Of a DNA stretch of 64,000 nt, positions 27,625 through 36,845 are shown in pieces. The stretch spans positions 67,775 through 131,774 of the forward strand of contig CAZUMS010000007.1 of NCBI GenBank assembly GCA_964621525.1. Reading direction: 5' to 3'. Each line of letters opens with the position of its first letter. Position 1 is the stretch's first letter. The translations under genes and the position numbers were made by a program. Under the pieces are notes generated by a model that was not told the DNA's origin, searched no databases, and saw nothing but the letters and a program-made list of their open reading frames with translations. The DNA is from CAZMGV01 sp964621525 [NCBI: uncultured bacterium] (GTDB lineage: Bacteria > JAGRBM01).

Positions 27625-28635
27625 ATGCCTGAATCCGCCGCAACCCCGAATCCTGAGGCCCCCCTCCCCGGCGCCGAGGCGCTGGATGCCTACAGCCATG
27701 CCGTCATGCGGGTAGCGGAGAAAGTCTCCCCTGCCGTCGTGAAGATCGAAGTCTCGAAGCAGCTCGTGGCACGGCCGAAAATGTTCAGGCCCCGCGTCTG
27801 GCCCGAAGCCCGGGGATCGGGCTCCGGGGTGATCTTCACGCCGGACGGCTATATCCTCACGAATCACCATGTGGTCGGCGGCGCAGGGAAGATCCGGGTC
27901 GTCATGAACGACGGCAGCCGCCACGACGTCCAGAAGATCGGCGAAGACCCCCACTCGGACCTTGCCGTCCTCAAGCTCTACGGCTGGAAGTTCCCTTATG
28001 CCGAACTGGGCGACTCGAACGACCTCCGGGTCGGACAGGCGGTCGTGGCGGTTGGCAATCCCTACGGGTTCGAATGCACGGTCACGGCCGGTGTCGTATC
28101 GGCACTGGGCCGCACGCTCCGGGCGAAATCGGGCCGCCCCATCGAGAATGTCATCCAGACGGACGCCGCCCTCAACCCCGGAAATTCCGGCGGTCCCCTT
28201 GTAGATACCCATGGCCGGGTCGTCGGGATCAACACGGCAATCATCTGGATGGCGCAGGGGATCTGCTTCGCCGTCCCCTCCGACACGGCAAAACGGACGG
28301 CGGGGGCTCTCATGACCAAAGGTTATGTGAAACGCGGCTGGCTGGGACTGGGCGGCTCCCGCGTACGGCTCGAGGACGCTCTCCGCAGGCGGCTCGCCCT
28401 CGTTCAGGACAAGGCCATGATGGTGAAATCGCTCGTCCAGGGTGGCCCCGCCGACCGGGCCGGCCTCCAGCAGGGCGACCGCATCGTCGCCATCGGTTCC
28501 AAGAAGGTCGAAAGCGCCGACGACGTGATGGCGTTCCTGGATGAAGACAGCATCGGCCGCAGGGCCGCGGTGAAAATCATCCGGGAGGGCGGAACCAAAG
28601 AACTGGAAGTCATCCCCGAGGAACTGAAGGACTGA
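27625..28635 (+). CDS. HtrA/DegP-like serine protease without signal peptide
   Basis: 336 residues from the ATG preceded by GGAAGGAA at 27611-27618; an in-frame ATG at 27595 lacks such a site. Trypsin-like domain with catalytic triad His82 (ILTNHHVV), Asp112 (PHSDLAVLK) and Ser188 (NPGNSGGPL), followed by one PDZ domain (about 240-330, GGPADRAGLQQGDRIVAIG). The N-terminus (MPESAATPNPEAPLPGAEAL) has no hydrophobic stretch, so it is probably cytoplasmic or exported by another route. Most HtrA proteins are periplasmic, which makes this variant notable. It is convergent with the hydrolase gene at 28653. Confidence 0.92.
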   Translation: MPESAATPNPEAPLPGAEALDAYSHAVMRVAEKVSPAVVKIEVSKQLVARPKMFRPRVWPEARGSGSGVIFTPDGYILTNHHVVGGAGKIRVVMNDGSRHDVQKIGEDPHSDLAVLKLYGWKFPYAELGDSNDLRVGQAVVAVGNPYGFECTVTAGVVSALGRTLRAKSGRPIENVIQTDAALNPGNSGGPLVDTHGRVVGINTAIIWMAQGICFAVPSDTAKRTAGALMTKGYVKRGWLGLGGSRVRLEDALRRRLALVQDKAMMVKSLVQGGPADRAGLQQGDRIVAIGSKKVESADDVMAFLDEDSIGRRAAVKIIREGGTKELEVIPEELKD

Positions 28636-28652
28636 ACCGGTTCGCGCCGGTG

Positions 28653-29372
28653 TCAGACGTGCTCGGCGAAGAACGCGAGCATCCGTTTCCAGCTGTCTTC
28701 GGATTCCTCACGGCAGTAGCCGCCCTTCAGAGGGCCGATCTTCCCCAGCTTGAAGGCCAGTCCCGGCTGATCCTCCGTGAAGAACGAGTGTCCGGCTTTG
28801 GGGTAAACCTTGACGTCATGGGGGACTGCCGACCGCTGAAGGGCCTTCTCAAGCCTCGGCCACTGCGGCCGCATCAGGCGGTCACGGCCCCCGTAGCTGG
28901 CGATGACCGGACAGCTTTCTTCCACCCGGTCCAGATAGACCGGACTCATTCCGTAGTAGGGTGCACTCGCTTTCATTCCCGGCGTCAGCGCCAGCAGCAG
29001 CGCGAAACCGCCGCCCATGCAAAAACCCGCGACGCAGATCCGTCCGGGAGCCATCCCCGGCTGAGCCTGAAGAAACGACCGGGCCGCATCGAGGTCGTCC
29101 AGCGCCTCGCCCTCGCCGGACAACATGGCCATCATCGTCCGGGCGACACAGACGGGCTTTGGCCCCGGCTTGTCGAAGAGATCCGGCGCCAGGGCGAAAT
29201 AGCCGTTCGCGGCGAACCTCTGGATCACCGGACGGATATTGTCCACGAGTCCCGTTGCCTCGTGAATAACGAGGACACCCGGCGCATTTTCGGGGCTTCC
29301 GGCCGGAACCGCCAGCCAGCCCCGCATCGGCCGTCCGGATTTCGTCGGAAAGCGGACCTTCTGAATACTCAT
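28653..29372 (-). CDS. Dienelactone hydrolase family protein
   Basis: 239 residues, alpha/beta hydrolase of the dienelactone hydrolase family with Cys nucleophile: Cys118 in GFCMGGG, Asp164 in GGRD and His195 in KAGHSF. The oxyanion-region motif HEATGL also fits. The family hydrolyses lactones and esters; the natural substrate here is unknown. It starts 20 bases after the acyl-CoA synthetase gene on the same strand, suggesting co-transcription in a lipid or aromatic catabolic unit. Confidence 0.92.
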   Translation of the reverse strand: MSIQKVRFPTKSGRPMRGWLAVPAGSPENAPGVLVIHEATGLVDNIRPVIQRFAANGYFALAPDLFDKPGPKPVCVARTMMAMLSGEGEALDDLDAARSFLQAQPGMAPGRICVAGFCMGGGFALLLALTPGMKASAPYYGMSPVYLDRVEESCPVIASYGGRDRLMRPQWPRLEKALQRSAVPHDVKVYPKAGHSFFTEDQPGLAFKLGKIGPLKGGYCREESEDSWKRMLAFFAEHV

Positions 29373-29392
29373 TGGAAGCCTGCTGCTGCCCG

Positions 29393-31048
29393 TTATCCCT
29401 GAATCCCGAGCTGGTCCATGGCGGTTTTCTTGGCCCAGCGGTAATCGGCCTTGCCGGCGGGACTGCGGACCATCGAGTCCACGTAGATGACCGCCTTGGG
29501 AAGCTTGTATTTGGAAAGACTCGACGCGCAGTGGGTATTCAGCTCATCCACGGTCGGGCGTTCGGGACCCCGGGGCTGCACGACCGCCGTCACCTGCTCC
29601 ACCCACTTGGGATGGGGCGTTCCCACGACCACCACGTCGTAGATCGCGGGGTGCCCCTTGAGCGCCTTCTCGACTTCTTCGGGATAGATCTTCTCACCGC
29701 CAGAGTTGATCGACACCGACCCACGGCCGAACACCCGGATCGTCTTGTCCTTCTCCCAGCGGGCGTGGTCGCCGGGGACCGAGTAGCGTTCGCCGCCGAT
29801 CGTCACGAAGGTCTTGTTCGTCTTGGCCTCGTCGCCGAGGTAGCCGAGCGGAATCAGTCCCTTGCGGACGAGCCAGCCGGTCTCGGGATCGCCGGGGGAA
29901 AGCAGTCTCGTGAGGTCCTCGCTCGCCACTGCCGACAGCTTGTCCATCTGGAACCGGTTGCCGTCGTTCGGATCGCGGGATTCCACCACCTGCCCCTGCG
30001 CGCCGCTTTCGGAGGAACCGATGGCATCACGAATCATCGTGCCGGGGAACTTTTCCTTGAGCTGGGCCTTGTACTTGGGCGAGAGAATCGCCCCGCCGGA
30101 GCCGATCGCCTTCAGGCTCTTCAGGTTATAGGTCTTCTTCTCCATCTGCTCGAGCAGCGGTACCGCGAAGGCGTCACCGATGAGCAGAATCAGGGCGACC
30201 TGGTGCTTCTCGACGGTCGAGAGCAGCTCGTCCGCGTCGAAACGGTCCGGGTTGTCCTGGATGACGACGGTTCCGCCGCCGAGCAGCGCCGTGAAAGCGA
30301 CCCAGTGCGAGGCGCCGTGCATGAACGGCGGGTAAGGCAGTACCTTCAGGAACAGGCCGAGACCCTTGGCGAGCTGGACCATCTGCTGGACGGATTCGAT
30401 CCGCTGGCCGGTCGGAAGCGTCCCGCCCATGGCGGCGAAGAAAATATCCTCCTGCCGCCAGAGGACGCCCTTCGGCATGCCGGTCGTGCCGCCGGTGTAG
30501 AGGATGTATAGGTCTTCGGAGGACGGCGTGCAGTCCGGCTTCGCATCGGAACCGGTCGCCATGATCTCGTCATAGTCGATGGCGCCGGGCAGCAGATGGT
30601 TTCCGCTGTCGTCCCGGACCTGGATGAGAAGCTTGAGGGACGGCACCTTCGGCAGCACCTGGGCGAGCGTCGGCGCGAACCGGGCATGAAAAACGATCGC
30701 CTTCGCCTTCGAGTCTTTCAGGAGATACTCCAGCTCGTCGGCGACGTAACGGTAGTTCACGTTGAACGGGGCGCAGCGGCCCATGTAGGAGCCCAGCATC
30801 CCCTCGAGGTACTCGTTCCCGTTGAACAGATAGAGCCCCACATGGTCCTGGCCCGACTCCCAGGCCTTGAGCCCGGTCCGGTCCTTCACGGTGCCGAGGC
30901 CCCTGGAGCGCAGGAAGTTCGCCAGCTTGCGCGACCGGCTCCGGACGTCCTCGTAGGAAAGCGCCTTCTCCCGGAACAGGATGGCCGTCCGTTCCGGAAA
31001 CGCATCCGCCATCGCCTCGAACATCCCTGCAAAGTTGAACTCGGACAT
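29393..31048 (-). CDS. AMP-binding acyl-CoA synthetase
   Basis: 551 residues, starting at the ATG (MSEFNFAGMFEAM) that has AAGGAG about 12 bases upstream, rather than the ATG 21 bases earlier. P-loop ILYTGGTTGMPKGVLW, DAIGSSESGAQG (adenylate motif), GRGSVSINSGGEKIYPEEVE and the terminal catalytic lysine in SPAGKADYRWAK define the ANL superfamily. It activates a fatty or other carboxylic acid to its CoA thioester. It diverges from the MaoC hydratase gene, and the palindromes at 31169-31195 lie between the two starts, so both may answer to the same regulator. Confidence 0.95.
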   Translation of the reverse strand: MSEFNFAGMFEAMADAFPERTAILFREKALSYEDVRSRSRKLANFLRSRGLGTVKDRTGLKAWESGQDHVGLYLFNGNEYLEGMLGSYMGRCAPFNVNYRYVADELEYLLKDSKAKAIVFHARFAPTLAQVLPKVPSLKLLIQVRDDSGNHLLPGAIDYDEIMATGSDAKPDCTPSSEDLYILYTGGTTGMPKGVLWRQEDIFFAAMGGTLPTGQRIESVQQMVQLAKGLGLFLKVLPYPPFMHGASHWVAFTALLGGGTVVIQDNPDRFDADELLSTVEKHQVALILLIGDAFAVPLLEQMEKKTYNLKSLKAIGSGGAILSPKYKAQLKEKFPGTMIRDAIGSSESGAQGQVVESRDPNDGNRFQMDKLSAVASEDLTRLLSPGDPETGWLVRKGLIPLGYLGDEAKTNKTFVTIGGERYSVPGDHARWEKDKTIRVFGRGSVSINSGGEKIYPEEVEKALKGHPAIYDVVVVGTPHPKWVEQVTAVVQPRGPERPTVDELNTHCASSLSKYKLPKAVIYVDSMVRSPAGKADYRWAKKTAMDQLGIQG

Positions 31049-31168
31049 GGCCTTGAGACTCCTTTTCATCCGTCCGCAGGGGGTTCTGGCGCTCCCCTGC
31101 CCCCCGCCGGGGCGCTTTTATTTGCGGCTTTACAAATCCCGCCCGCCGGGGTAATTGTTTGTCGCCGA

Positions 31169-31184
31169 TTGACTCGCCAGTCAA
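31169..31184. promoter_or_regulatory. Palindromic operator, TetR-like (site 1)
   Basis: TTGACTCGCCAGTCAA: two perfect 6-base arms around CGCC. It sits between the divergent acyl-CoA synthetase and MaoC hydratase genes, about 120 and 57 bases from their starts. The 14-base core TGACTCGCCAGTCA matches the palindrome at 58517-58534 at 12 of 14 bases. Size and symmetry fit TetR-family lipid regulators; that family assignment is inference. Confidence 0.65.
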
Positions 31185-31195
31185 CACTCAGTGTT
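31183..31195. promoter_or_regulatory. Second palindrome abutting the operator
   Basis: AACACTCAGTGTT, a perfect 13-base palindrome with a central C, overlapping the end of the TTGACT/AGTCAA operator by two bases and located upstream of the MaoC hydratase start. It could be a second regulator site or part of an extended operator. Confidence 0.45.
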
Positions 31196-31240
31196 CCAAT
31201 GGCGGGCGGTCAGGCCTGATCATTAAAGGGAGTGACGCTC

Positions 31241-32128
31241 ATGCCGATTGATGCAGCCAAAGTAATAGGCGCGAAGACGAAGCCGACGGAATTTTCCTGG
31301 GGCCCGGACCAGATCATCCTCTACGCACTGGGGATCGGCGTCGGGTACCAGCAGGACCCGGTCGACAAGAAGAAGGTGCTTCAGTACACCTACGAAAACG
31401 GCCTCAAGGTCATCCCGACCTACGGCGTGATCCCCGCGTTCCCGGCCATGGGCGGCCTCATGGGCATGCCCGGCCTCTCCTTCAACCCGATGATGCTCCT
31501 CCACGGCGAGCAGTACACCGAGATCCTGAAGGCCCCCCTCCCCGTGAAGGCCAAGACCTCCACCGTGGGCACCGTCACGGCCGTCTACGACAAGGGCAAG
31601 GGCGCCGTGCTCGTACTCGACGCGATCACCAAGGACGAGGCCGGCAACGACCTGATCAAGAACACGTTCTCTTCGTTCATCCGCGGCGAAGGCGGCTTCG
31701 GCGGCGAGAAGGGCCCGGAGCCGGGCAACGAGGCGCCCGCCCGCGCCCCTGATGTCGTGGTCGAGTACCCGACGATGGGCCACCAGGCGATCCTCTACCG
31801 CCTGTCGGGCGACAAGAACCCGCTGCACATCGACCCGATGATGGCGAAGATGGGCAAGTTCGACAAACCGATCCTCCACGGCCTCTGCACGTTCGGAAAC
31901 GTGGGCCGCGCCGTGATCGAAGCCTGCGCCGACAACAATCCCGAGAAGTTCAAGTCGATCAAGGTCCGCTTCGCCTCGCCGGTCTATCCGGGCGAGACGA
32001 TCAAGGTCGAGATGTGGAAAGAGTCGGCCACCGACATCATCTGCCAGGCCCGCGTCAAGGAGCGGAAGAACCCCGACGGCACCGAGCTGATCGTGGTCTC
32101 CAACGCCCGCGTCACGCTGTTCCCGTAA
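31241..32128 (+). CDS. MaoC-type enoyl-CoA hydratase 2
   Basis: 295 residues from the ATG with AAGGGAG about 10 bases upstream (an in-frame GTG lies 9 bases earlier). Double hot-dog fold similar to the hydratase-2 part of peroxisomal multifunctional enzyme 2. The C-terminal half has the hydratase-2 motif YRLSGDKNPLHIDP with Asp and His, then FDKPILHGLCTFG. It hydrates trans-2-enoyl-CoA to (R)-3-hydroxyacyl-CoA. It diverges from the acyl-CoA synthetase gene and ends at a strong terminator shared with the photolyase gene. Confidence 0.93.
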   Translation: MPIDAAKVIGAKTKPTEFSWGPDQIILYALGIGVGYQQDPVDKKKVLQYTYENGLKVIPTYGVIPAFPAMGGLMGMPGLSFNPMMLLHGEQYTEILKAPLPVKAKTSTVGTVTAVYDKGKGAVLVLDAITKDEAGNDLIKNTFSSFIRGEGGFGGEKGPEPGNEAPARAPDVVVEYPTMGHQAILYRLSGDKNPLHIDPMMAKMGKFDKPILHGLCTFGNVGRAVIEACADNNPEKFKSIKVRFASPVYPGETIKVEMWKESATDIICQARVKERKNPDGTELIVVSNARVTLFP

Positions 32129-32155
32129 TCCGCAAGACAGCCTGACGTTCAAGGC

Positions 32156-32190
32156 AAAACCCCCGCCCGAAACGGCGGGGGTTTTCGTTT
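32156..32190. terminator. Bidirectional rho-independent terminator
   Basis: Perfect 12-base stem AAAACCCCCGCC / GGCGGGGGTTTT around the loop CGAAAC, with A- and T-tracts on the two sides. It lies between the convergent MaoC and photolyase genes and can serve both. Confidence 0.93.
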
Positions 32191-33687
32191 CTACAGCAGC
32201 TTCCCCTGCCCTCCGGCCTCCGGGGAGTAACGCCGGATGTAGTCCTTCACACGGAATTTCCGGGCGGTGTTCTCGCTCGACATGTACCGGATGACGCCGA
32301 AGACGGGCCGCTCGGGGGCCCAGGGGCGGTCGTAGCGGCCAAGCGTCCAGAAGATGCCGCTGTAGGAGTTCGGGTCCCGCCCGTCGAGCGCATACCTGTT
32401 GTTCAGCTCAATCATGACGGAAAGCGCCGCCTCGGGGCTCTCCGACCATTCGAGGATCTTCTTGCCCCACAGCATCCGGAGGTAGTTGTGCATCCGGCCT
32501 TCAGTGACGAGCTGAATCTGGGCGGCGTTCCAGAGCGGGTCGTGAGTCTGCGCGCGCTCGAACTGCTCCAGCGAATAAACGAACGCCCGCCGGTCTTTCC
32601 GGTGCTTGTCCAGCGACTTCAGCGCCCACGGGGGAAGCGATTCGTACCGGCCGTAATCGTCCCGTTTCGAGCAGAAGTTGAACCCGAGCTCCCGCCAGGT
32701 GACGAGTTCGTCGAGGAACGATTCGTGCGGCGCCGGAAGCCCCCACCACCCCTCCTTCGATCCGTTCGCTTTTGGGGCGAGTCTCTGCGGCGACCACCCG
32801 CCATCCTCAAGGACGCGGCCGACAACCTCGTGAGCCGAGATGTGGCCGAAATGGAGATAGGGAGAGAGCCCCGAGCCGCCCTCCTTCTCAGGCTCGCTCC
32901 GGTCCTCGCTATAGCGGGTGAGGCGCCGGCCGATAAACGTATCCAGCACAGTCCCGGCTTCCCCGAAACCGCCTTCGAAGGGCGCGACCGGAACCCCGTG
33001 GTCGATGCGGAACGTCCGCAGGAATCCGGACGCGCCCTCCAGCATCTCCGGCGTCGCCGGTTTCCAGTTCTTCAGGATTTCCGCGGGCAGCGTATTCAGT
33101 ACCGGGAGCTTCAGCCCCCGGAGCGGTTTCGCAGCCGGAGCTGTCAGCAAATGGTCCGGCAGGGTCTTCTGGAGGAACCTCCGGAACGCATAGGCCGTCG
33201 GGAACACCGGCTCCGCCGCCAGGAGCGGAAGTATGCCGTTCGAATCCACCTGCTCGAACCGGCAGGGTACCTGACGCGCCGCCGCCTCTGTCATGTGCGG
33301 AATCATGAAGGCGGGAAAATCGTCCGTGACGAGGGCGCAGGCCCGTGCCGCCAGCGCACGGATCAGCCCCTTGCCGCCGTCCGGCGACATCTCGACATAG
33401 GGAAAATAAGTGACCGGAGACTTCTCGAACGCCGTCCGGTTCGCCCGCATGCCGTCCAGGAGGAACCGGTGGAGCCGGTCGCTGGCCCACGGATACTGCG
33501 TCCGGACGCCTTCGAAAACGACGAGCGGTTTCTTCAGCTCGCGGCACAGTTCCAGCGCCCGGTCCAGCGCGAAGTTCCACGCGGGCCGCCGGTACATGAG
33601 CATCCAGTACAGGACGTAATCCCCTTCCGGATTCAGCGGAGCGCTGTTCCGGACCTGTATACGAATCAAAGGGACCGGCGGCTTCAC
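32191..33687 (-). CDS. Class II-type deoxyribodipyrimidine photolyase
   Basis: 498 residues. Repairs UV-induced cyclobutane pyrimidine dimers using light and FAD. The start RNSAPLNPEGDYVLYWMLMYRR and the C-terminal FAD-binding core with EGRMHNYLRMLWGKKILEW and LDGRDPNSYSGIFWTLGRYDRPW are characteristic of class II photolyases, which differ from the common class I enzymes of enterobacteria. There is no visible operon partner; transcription probably starts in the 215-base gap shared with the divergent gene at 33903. Confidence 0.95.
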   Translation of the reverse strand: MKPPVPLIRIQVRNSAPLNPEGDYVLYWMLMYRRPAWNFALDRALELCRELKKPLVVFEGVRTQYPWASDRLHRFLLDGMRANRTAFEKSPVTYFPYVEMSPDGGKGLIRALAARACALVTDDFPAFMIPHMTEAAARQVPCRFEQVDSNGILPLLAAEPVFPTAYAFRRFLQKTLPDHLLTAPAAKPLRGLKLPVLNTLPAEILKNWKPATPEMLEGASGFLRTFRIDHGVPVAPFEGGFGEAGTVLDTFIGRRLTRYSEDRSEPEKEGGSGLSPYLHFGHISAHEVVGRVLEDGGWSPQRLAPKANGSKEGWWGLPAPHESFLDELVTWRELGFNFCSKRDDYGRYESLPPWALKSLDKHRKDRRAFVYSLEQFERAQTHDPLWNAAQIQLVTEGRMHNYLRMLWGKKILEWSESPEAALSVMIELNNRYALDGRDPNSYSGIFWTLGRYDRPWAPERPVFGVIRYMSSENTARKFRVKDYIRRYSPEAGGQGKLL

Positions 33688-33902
33688 CAGAGAATTGGAG
33701 CACTTTTGGGGCTCAATCCCAATCCGTGTTCAACTATCTATTTCCGGCAATGCACACCGCTTCAGGCCGAAACTGTTTCATTCAGAATCGACTTCTCTGT
33801 CCCAGGGAAGAAAGTCATGGACCCGGGGGTCCGGTTGGGGCATTTTATAAATGTAAACGGAGCGGCTCACCATCCCGGCCTCCCCGCGGGACGACGGATC
33901 GT

Positions 33903-35012
33903 ATGGACCGGCAAACTTCACCGCCGCCATCGGCTTCCGGCGCGGAACAGGACGCGCCCGACTTCGATTACCCAGATTGGTTCGCCGACGCCCCGCCGCC
34001 GCCTTCAGGCGACAGCCTCGTCTCCGAGTTCAGCACGGACACAACTGATCCCGTAACCGGCGAGGACGGACTACCCGCTGGAACCGAGGCCGAAGCGGAT
34101 GCAGCAGAAGCAGAAGAACCGCCGGACGGCCTCCAGCCGGAGGAACTAGCGCTCTCCTTCGACGATCCCGATCTGCCGCCACCGCCACCCGGCGACTCCA
34201 GTATCGAAGAAATTCCCGAAGAGGCGGTCATCATGCCGGAACACCGGCCAGCGGTTCTGGCGGCGGTGGAACTGCATCTTGATATCGAGGAAGAGCCGGA
34301 GCCCGAAGCCCCCGACCCAGCTCAGGCGGACGTCCCGCGGCCCACGGCAACGAGTAGGCCCGGTGCATCGGCAAAACAGGCCGAGGCACAGGCCCCTCGG
34401 CCTGCCGCCGCCATCCCTGCCGCTCTGGACACGCCCGCTGCCACAAGGCCCACGCCGGTCGAGCTGCCCGATCCGGGCTTGCTTGCCGGTAAACCCCGAA
34501 GGGCCCGCCCGGTGCTTCCTCTGGCGATAGCCGCCGGGATCATTCTGGCGGCCGCCCTCGGTGCCGCCATCTTGTTCAGGAAACGCACCGCACCCGTCGC
34601 CCTGCCGGGGCCGGCAGCCGTCCAGCCGGCGGCGCAAACGCCCGCTCAGGCGGTATCGCTACCGGAAGCCGCCGAACCGGCGCGAACCCAGCCCCTCCAG
34701 AAGAAAAAGTACCCGTTCGCCACCGCCGAACCCGTTACCCGTGACAAACCAGGCAAGACCCGGAAGGAAGCTGCCGCCGCCAAACCGGTACGGAAACCTG
34801 AAAAGCCGCTGGAAAAATCCGCCCCGGAACCGGCTCCCACCGCGATCCACCTCGATCCTGAACCGCCTCCGAAGGCTCCGGAGCCCGAAGAACCGGAAGA
34901 GGCCGAAGATGGCGGCAATCCCTTCGGATGGATGAAAAAGAATATCAGCGGAACACTCGGAAAGGTGAACGACGCTATCGAAGGCAGGCGAAAAGCAGGA
35001 GAGAAAAAGTAG
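33903..35012 (+). CDS. Single-pass membrane protein, Pro/Glu-rich, unknown function
   Basis: 369 residues from the ATG giving MDRQTSPPPSASG; the open frame extends upstream without a better start. The N-terminal 195 residues are acidic and Pro-rich (DLPPPPPGD, EEEPEPEAP). A single transmembrane helix lies near residues 206-228 (VLPLAIAAGIILAAALGAAILF), then a basic, Pro/Lys-rich extracytoplasmic part and the tail GWMKKNISGTLGKVNDAIEG. Composition resembles sporulation/TonB-type envelope-spanning linkers, but no conserved domain is recognisable. A possible -10 (TATAAA at 33846-33851) lies upstream. Confidence 0.65.
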   Translation: MDRQTSPPPSASGAEQDAPDFDYPDWFADAPPPPSGDSLVSEFSTDTTDPVTGEDGLPAGTEAEADAAEAEEPPDGLQPEELALSFDDPDLPPPPPGDSSIEEIPEEAVIMPEHRPAVLAAVELHLDIEEEPEPEAPDPAQADVPRPTATSRPGASAKQAEAQAPRPAAAIPAALDTPAATRPTPVELPDPGLLAGKPRRARPVLPLAIAAGIILAAALGAAILFRKRTAPVALPGPAAVQPAAQTPAQAVSLPEAAEPARTQPLQKKKYPFATAEPVTRDKPGKTRKEAAAAKPVRKPEKPLEKSAPEPAPTAIHLDPEPPPKAPEPEEPEEAEDGGNPFGWMKKNISGTLGKVNDAIEGRRKAGEKK

Positions 35013-35162
35013 ACCTGTTAAACCGGACCGGCGGGGCTCATTCGTCTGTCCGGTCAGTCCCCCTCCGCCCCGCCCGTGTACAGGTTTCATTGCGGGCGGA
35101 CGGTTTGCCCCCTGCCAGTGGAGCGGCCAGAATCCGAAAACTATTCGATTCCGGAGGCCCTC

Positions 35163-36836
35163 GTGAAGCGACCGGTCATCGCCGTCCTGCTCGCCGCTGC
35201 CGCCATCTCGTGCGGAAGCAGCGGAAATGGAATTGAACCCGGATCGTTCGAGTTTGCCTACACGTTGGAATACGGGGCTGATCGCCGCCTGTATGCCGCC
35301 GCGGGTTATGGAAGCAGTATCGACTGGAACTACGAGATCAACCCTGGCGGCAATGTCAGATTGGTCGATTTCAGCCCCGACGGTACGCAGGCGATTCTTT
35401 GGACCGAGACCGAGCTGGAGGGCTGGGGGCTCTATCTGGCCGATCTGACCAGCCGGACCGGAGGTACACTGCTGAAAGTTCAGCAGGAGTTCCCGTCAGG
35501 TGGAGGCTATCTGGAACCCGTCCGGTTTTCCCCCGACGGGAAATGGATCCTTTACATCGCCTGTCCGGAAGTCCTCGGATGGAATCACCTGTACGCAGTC
35601 AATGTCGAAACCGGCATACCTGGCCCTCCTGTAGACCTCTCGCCTGAACTCGCATCCGACGAGTATATCAGTTCATTCACCGTCAGCGTCCTTGGAGATG
35701 TGGCCATGGAAGTCAGAAGGAGTTCGGGATACTCCTCCAAAGGTCTCTATCTGGCCAGAACGGCTTTGTCCCCCAATCCGGTTCTGCTCTCCGAAACCGC
35801 ACGCCCCATCGCGTTCACGCCTTCGGGTAACTCCCTTCTCTGTTACGATTCCACTCTGGGTAGAGTGGTCGCCCGTGCCATGCCGTTTAATCCATCTGGA
35901 GTCATGGTTCCCGCCCCGCCAAATTACGGGATACCGCCGCCCGGTTACGGCACCGTGAGGCCGGTCGCTTTCAGCCCCGATTCCTCCAGAATGTTCCTGG
36001 TCGGCCAGGATTATCTGACGGTTCAGTATCTGAACCCCGTCTCTGGCCTCCCCTTGCATCTGGATACGGTTGAGACGCCCGCATATATCAACGAATGGAT
36101 TGTCTCCCGGGATGGGCAGATTTTTATTTTTTCGACCGGCACTGATGTCTACACCGTTTCCATCGGGGACATAGAGATCGGAGAACCCGTCAAGATAAGT
36201 TCACGGGAAAGCGATGGCTTTCCGCGGGATCTATCCTGTTCGGACGATGGCCGAACCATTCTCTACCGGTCCGATATCCTGCCGTATTTCGGGTCGGGCC
36301 CGGTCTACGTAGCCCGGACCGGGAAAAAACATTCCGCCAGGTCTCTCGACAGTTATTTCCTCGCGGAAACCGGAAAAACCCTGATATTGCAGGGTGCCGG
36401 TCTTTCTCCCGAAGGCGACCGGATCGTCGCCGGGACACACGTGAAAGGGGAGAGCCAGTCCGAATTATACTGGGTGAGCGTCGATGAAAATATCGAGATG
36501 TCCGGGCTTGAAGTACTTGGCGGCGCGGATGGATATCTCGTTCCCCTAAAGCTCTTCGAGGGGAGCAGTCCCCTGCTTTACCTGCTCTATAACGACAGAA
36601 GTCTTTATGCTGAGCTGGGAGTTGCGGACCTCAGTACCGGTCCTCCTCCCCAGAGCAACGTCCTTACGAATGCGCCGTTGAGTAGCGTGTTCACAGGTCT
36701 ATGGGTTGAGCCCATCGCCCCTCGGTACGAGCAGCACCACTACGGCTGGTTTGATTTCTACTATTCCGGCAGTCTCAAACGGGACCGGCGGGGCCCTTAC
36801 GGGCGCCCGCCGGCGGTGATGACAATGAATCCCTGA
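35163..36836 (+). CDS. WD40/TolB-like propeller lipoprotein
   Basis: 557 residues from a GTG with GGAGG about 7 bases upstream, giving MKRPVIAVLLAAAAISCGSSG with lipobox AISC; a longer frame starting at 35076 would bury the signal. The mature part has repeated FSPDG motifs (DFSPDGTQAIL, RFSPDGKWILYIA, AFSPDSSRMFLVG, CSDDGRTILYRSD), typical of TolB-type beta-propellers. Probably a lipid-anchored periplasmic propeller; partner unknown. Composition is less GC-biased than that of the flanking sdh genes. Confidence 0.85.
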   Translation: MKRPVIAVLLAAAAISCGSSGNGIEPGSFEFAYTLEYGADRRLYAAAGYGSSIDWNYEINPGGNVRLVDFSPDGTQAILWTETELEGWGLYLADLTSRTGGTLLKVQQEFPSGGGYLEPVRFSPDGKWILYIACPEVLGWNHLYAVNVETGIPGPPVDLSPELASDEYISSFTVSVLGDVAMEVRRSSGYSSKGLYLARTALSPNPVLLSETARPIAFTPSGNSLLCYDSTLGRVVARAMPFNPSGVMVPAPPNYGIPPPGYGTVRPVAFSPDSSRMFLVGQDYLTVQYLNPVSGLPLHLDTVETPAYINEWIVSRDGQIFIFSTGTDVYTVSIGDIEIGEPVKISSRESDGFPRDLSCSDDGRTILYRSDILPYFGSGPVYVARTGKKHSARSLDSYFLAETGKTLILQGAGLSPEGDRIVAGTHVKGESQSELYWVSVDENIEMSGLEVLGGADGYLVPLKLFEGSSPLLYLLYNDRSLYAELGVADLSTGPPPQSNVLTNAPLSSVFTGLWVEPIAPRYEQHHYGWFDFYYSGSLKRDRRGPYGRPPAVMTMNP

Positions 36837-36845
36837 CGGCGCGGT

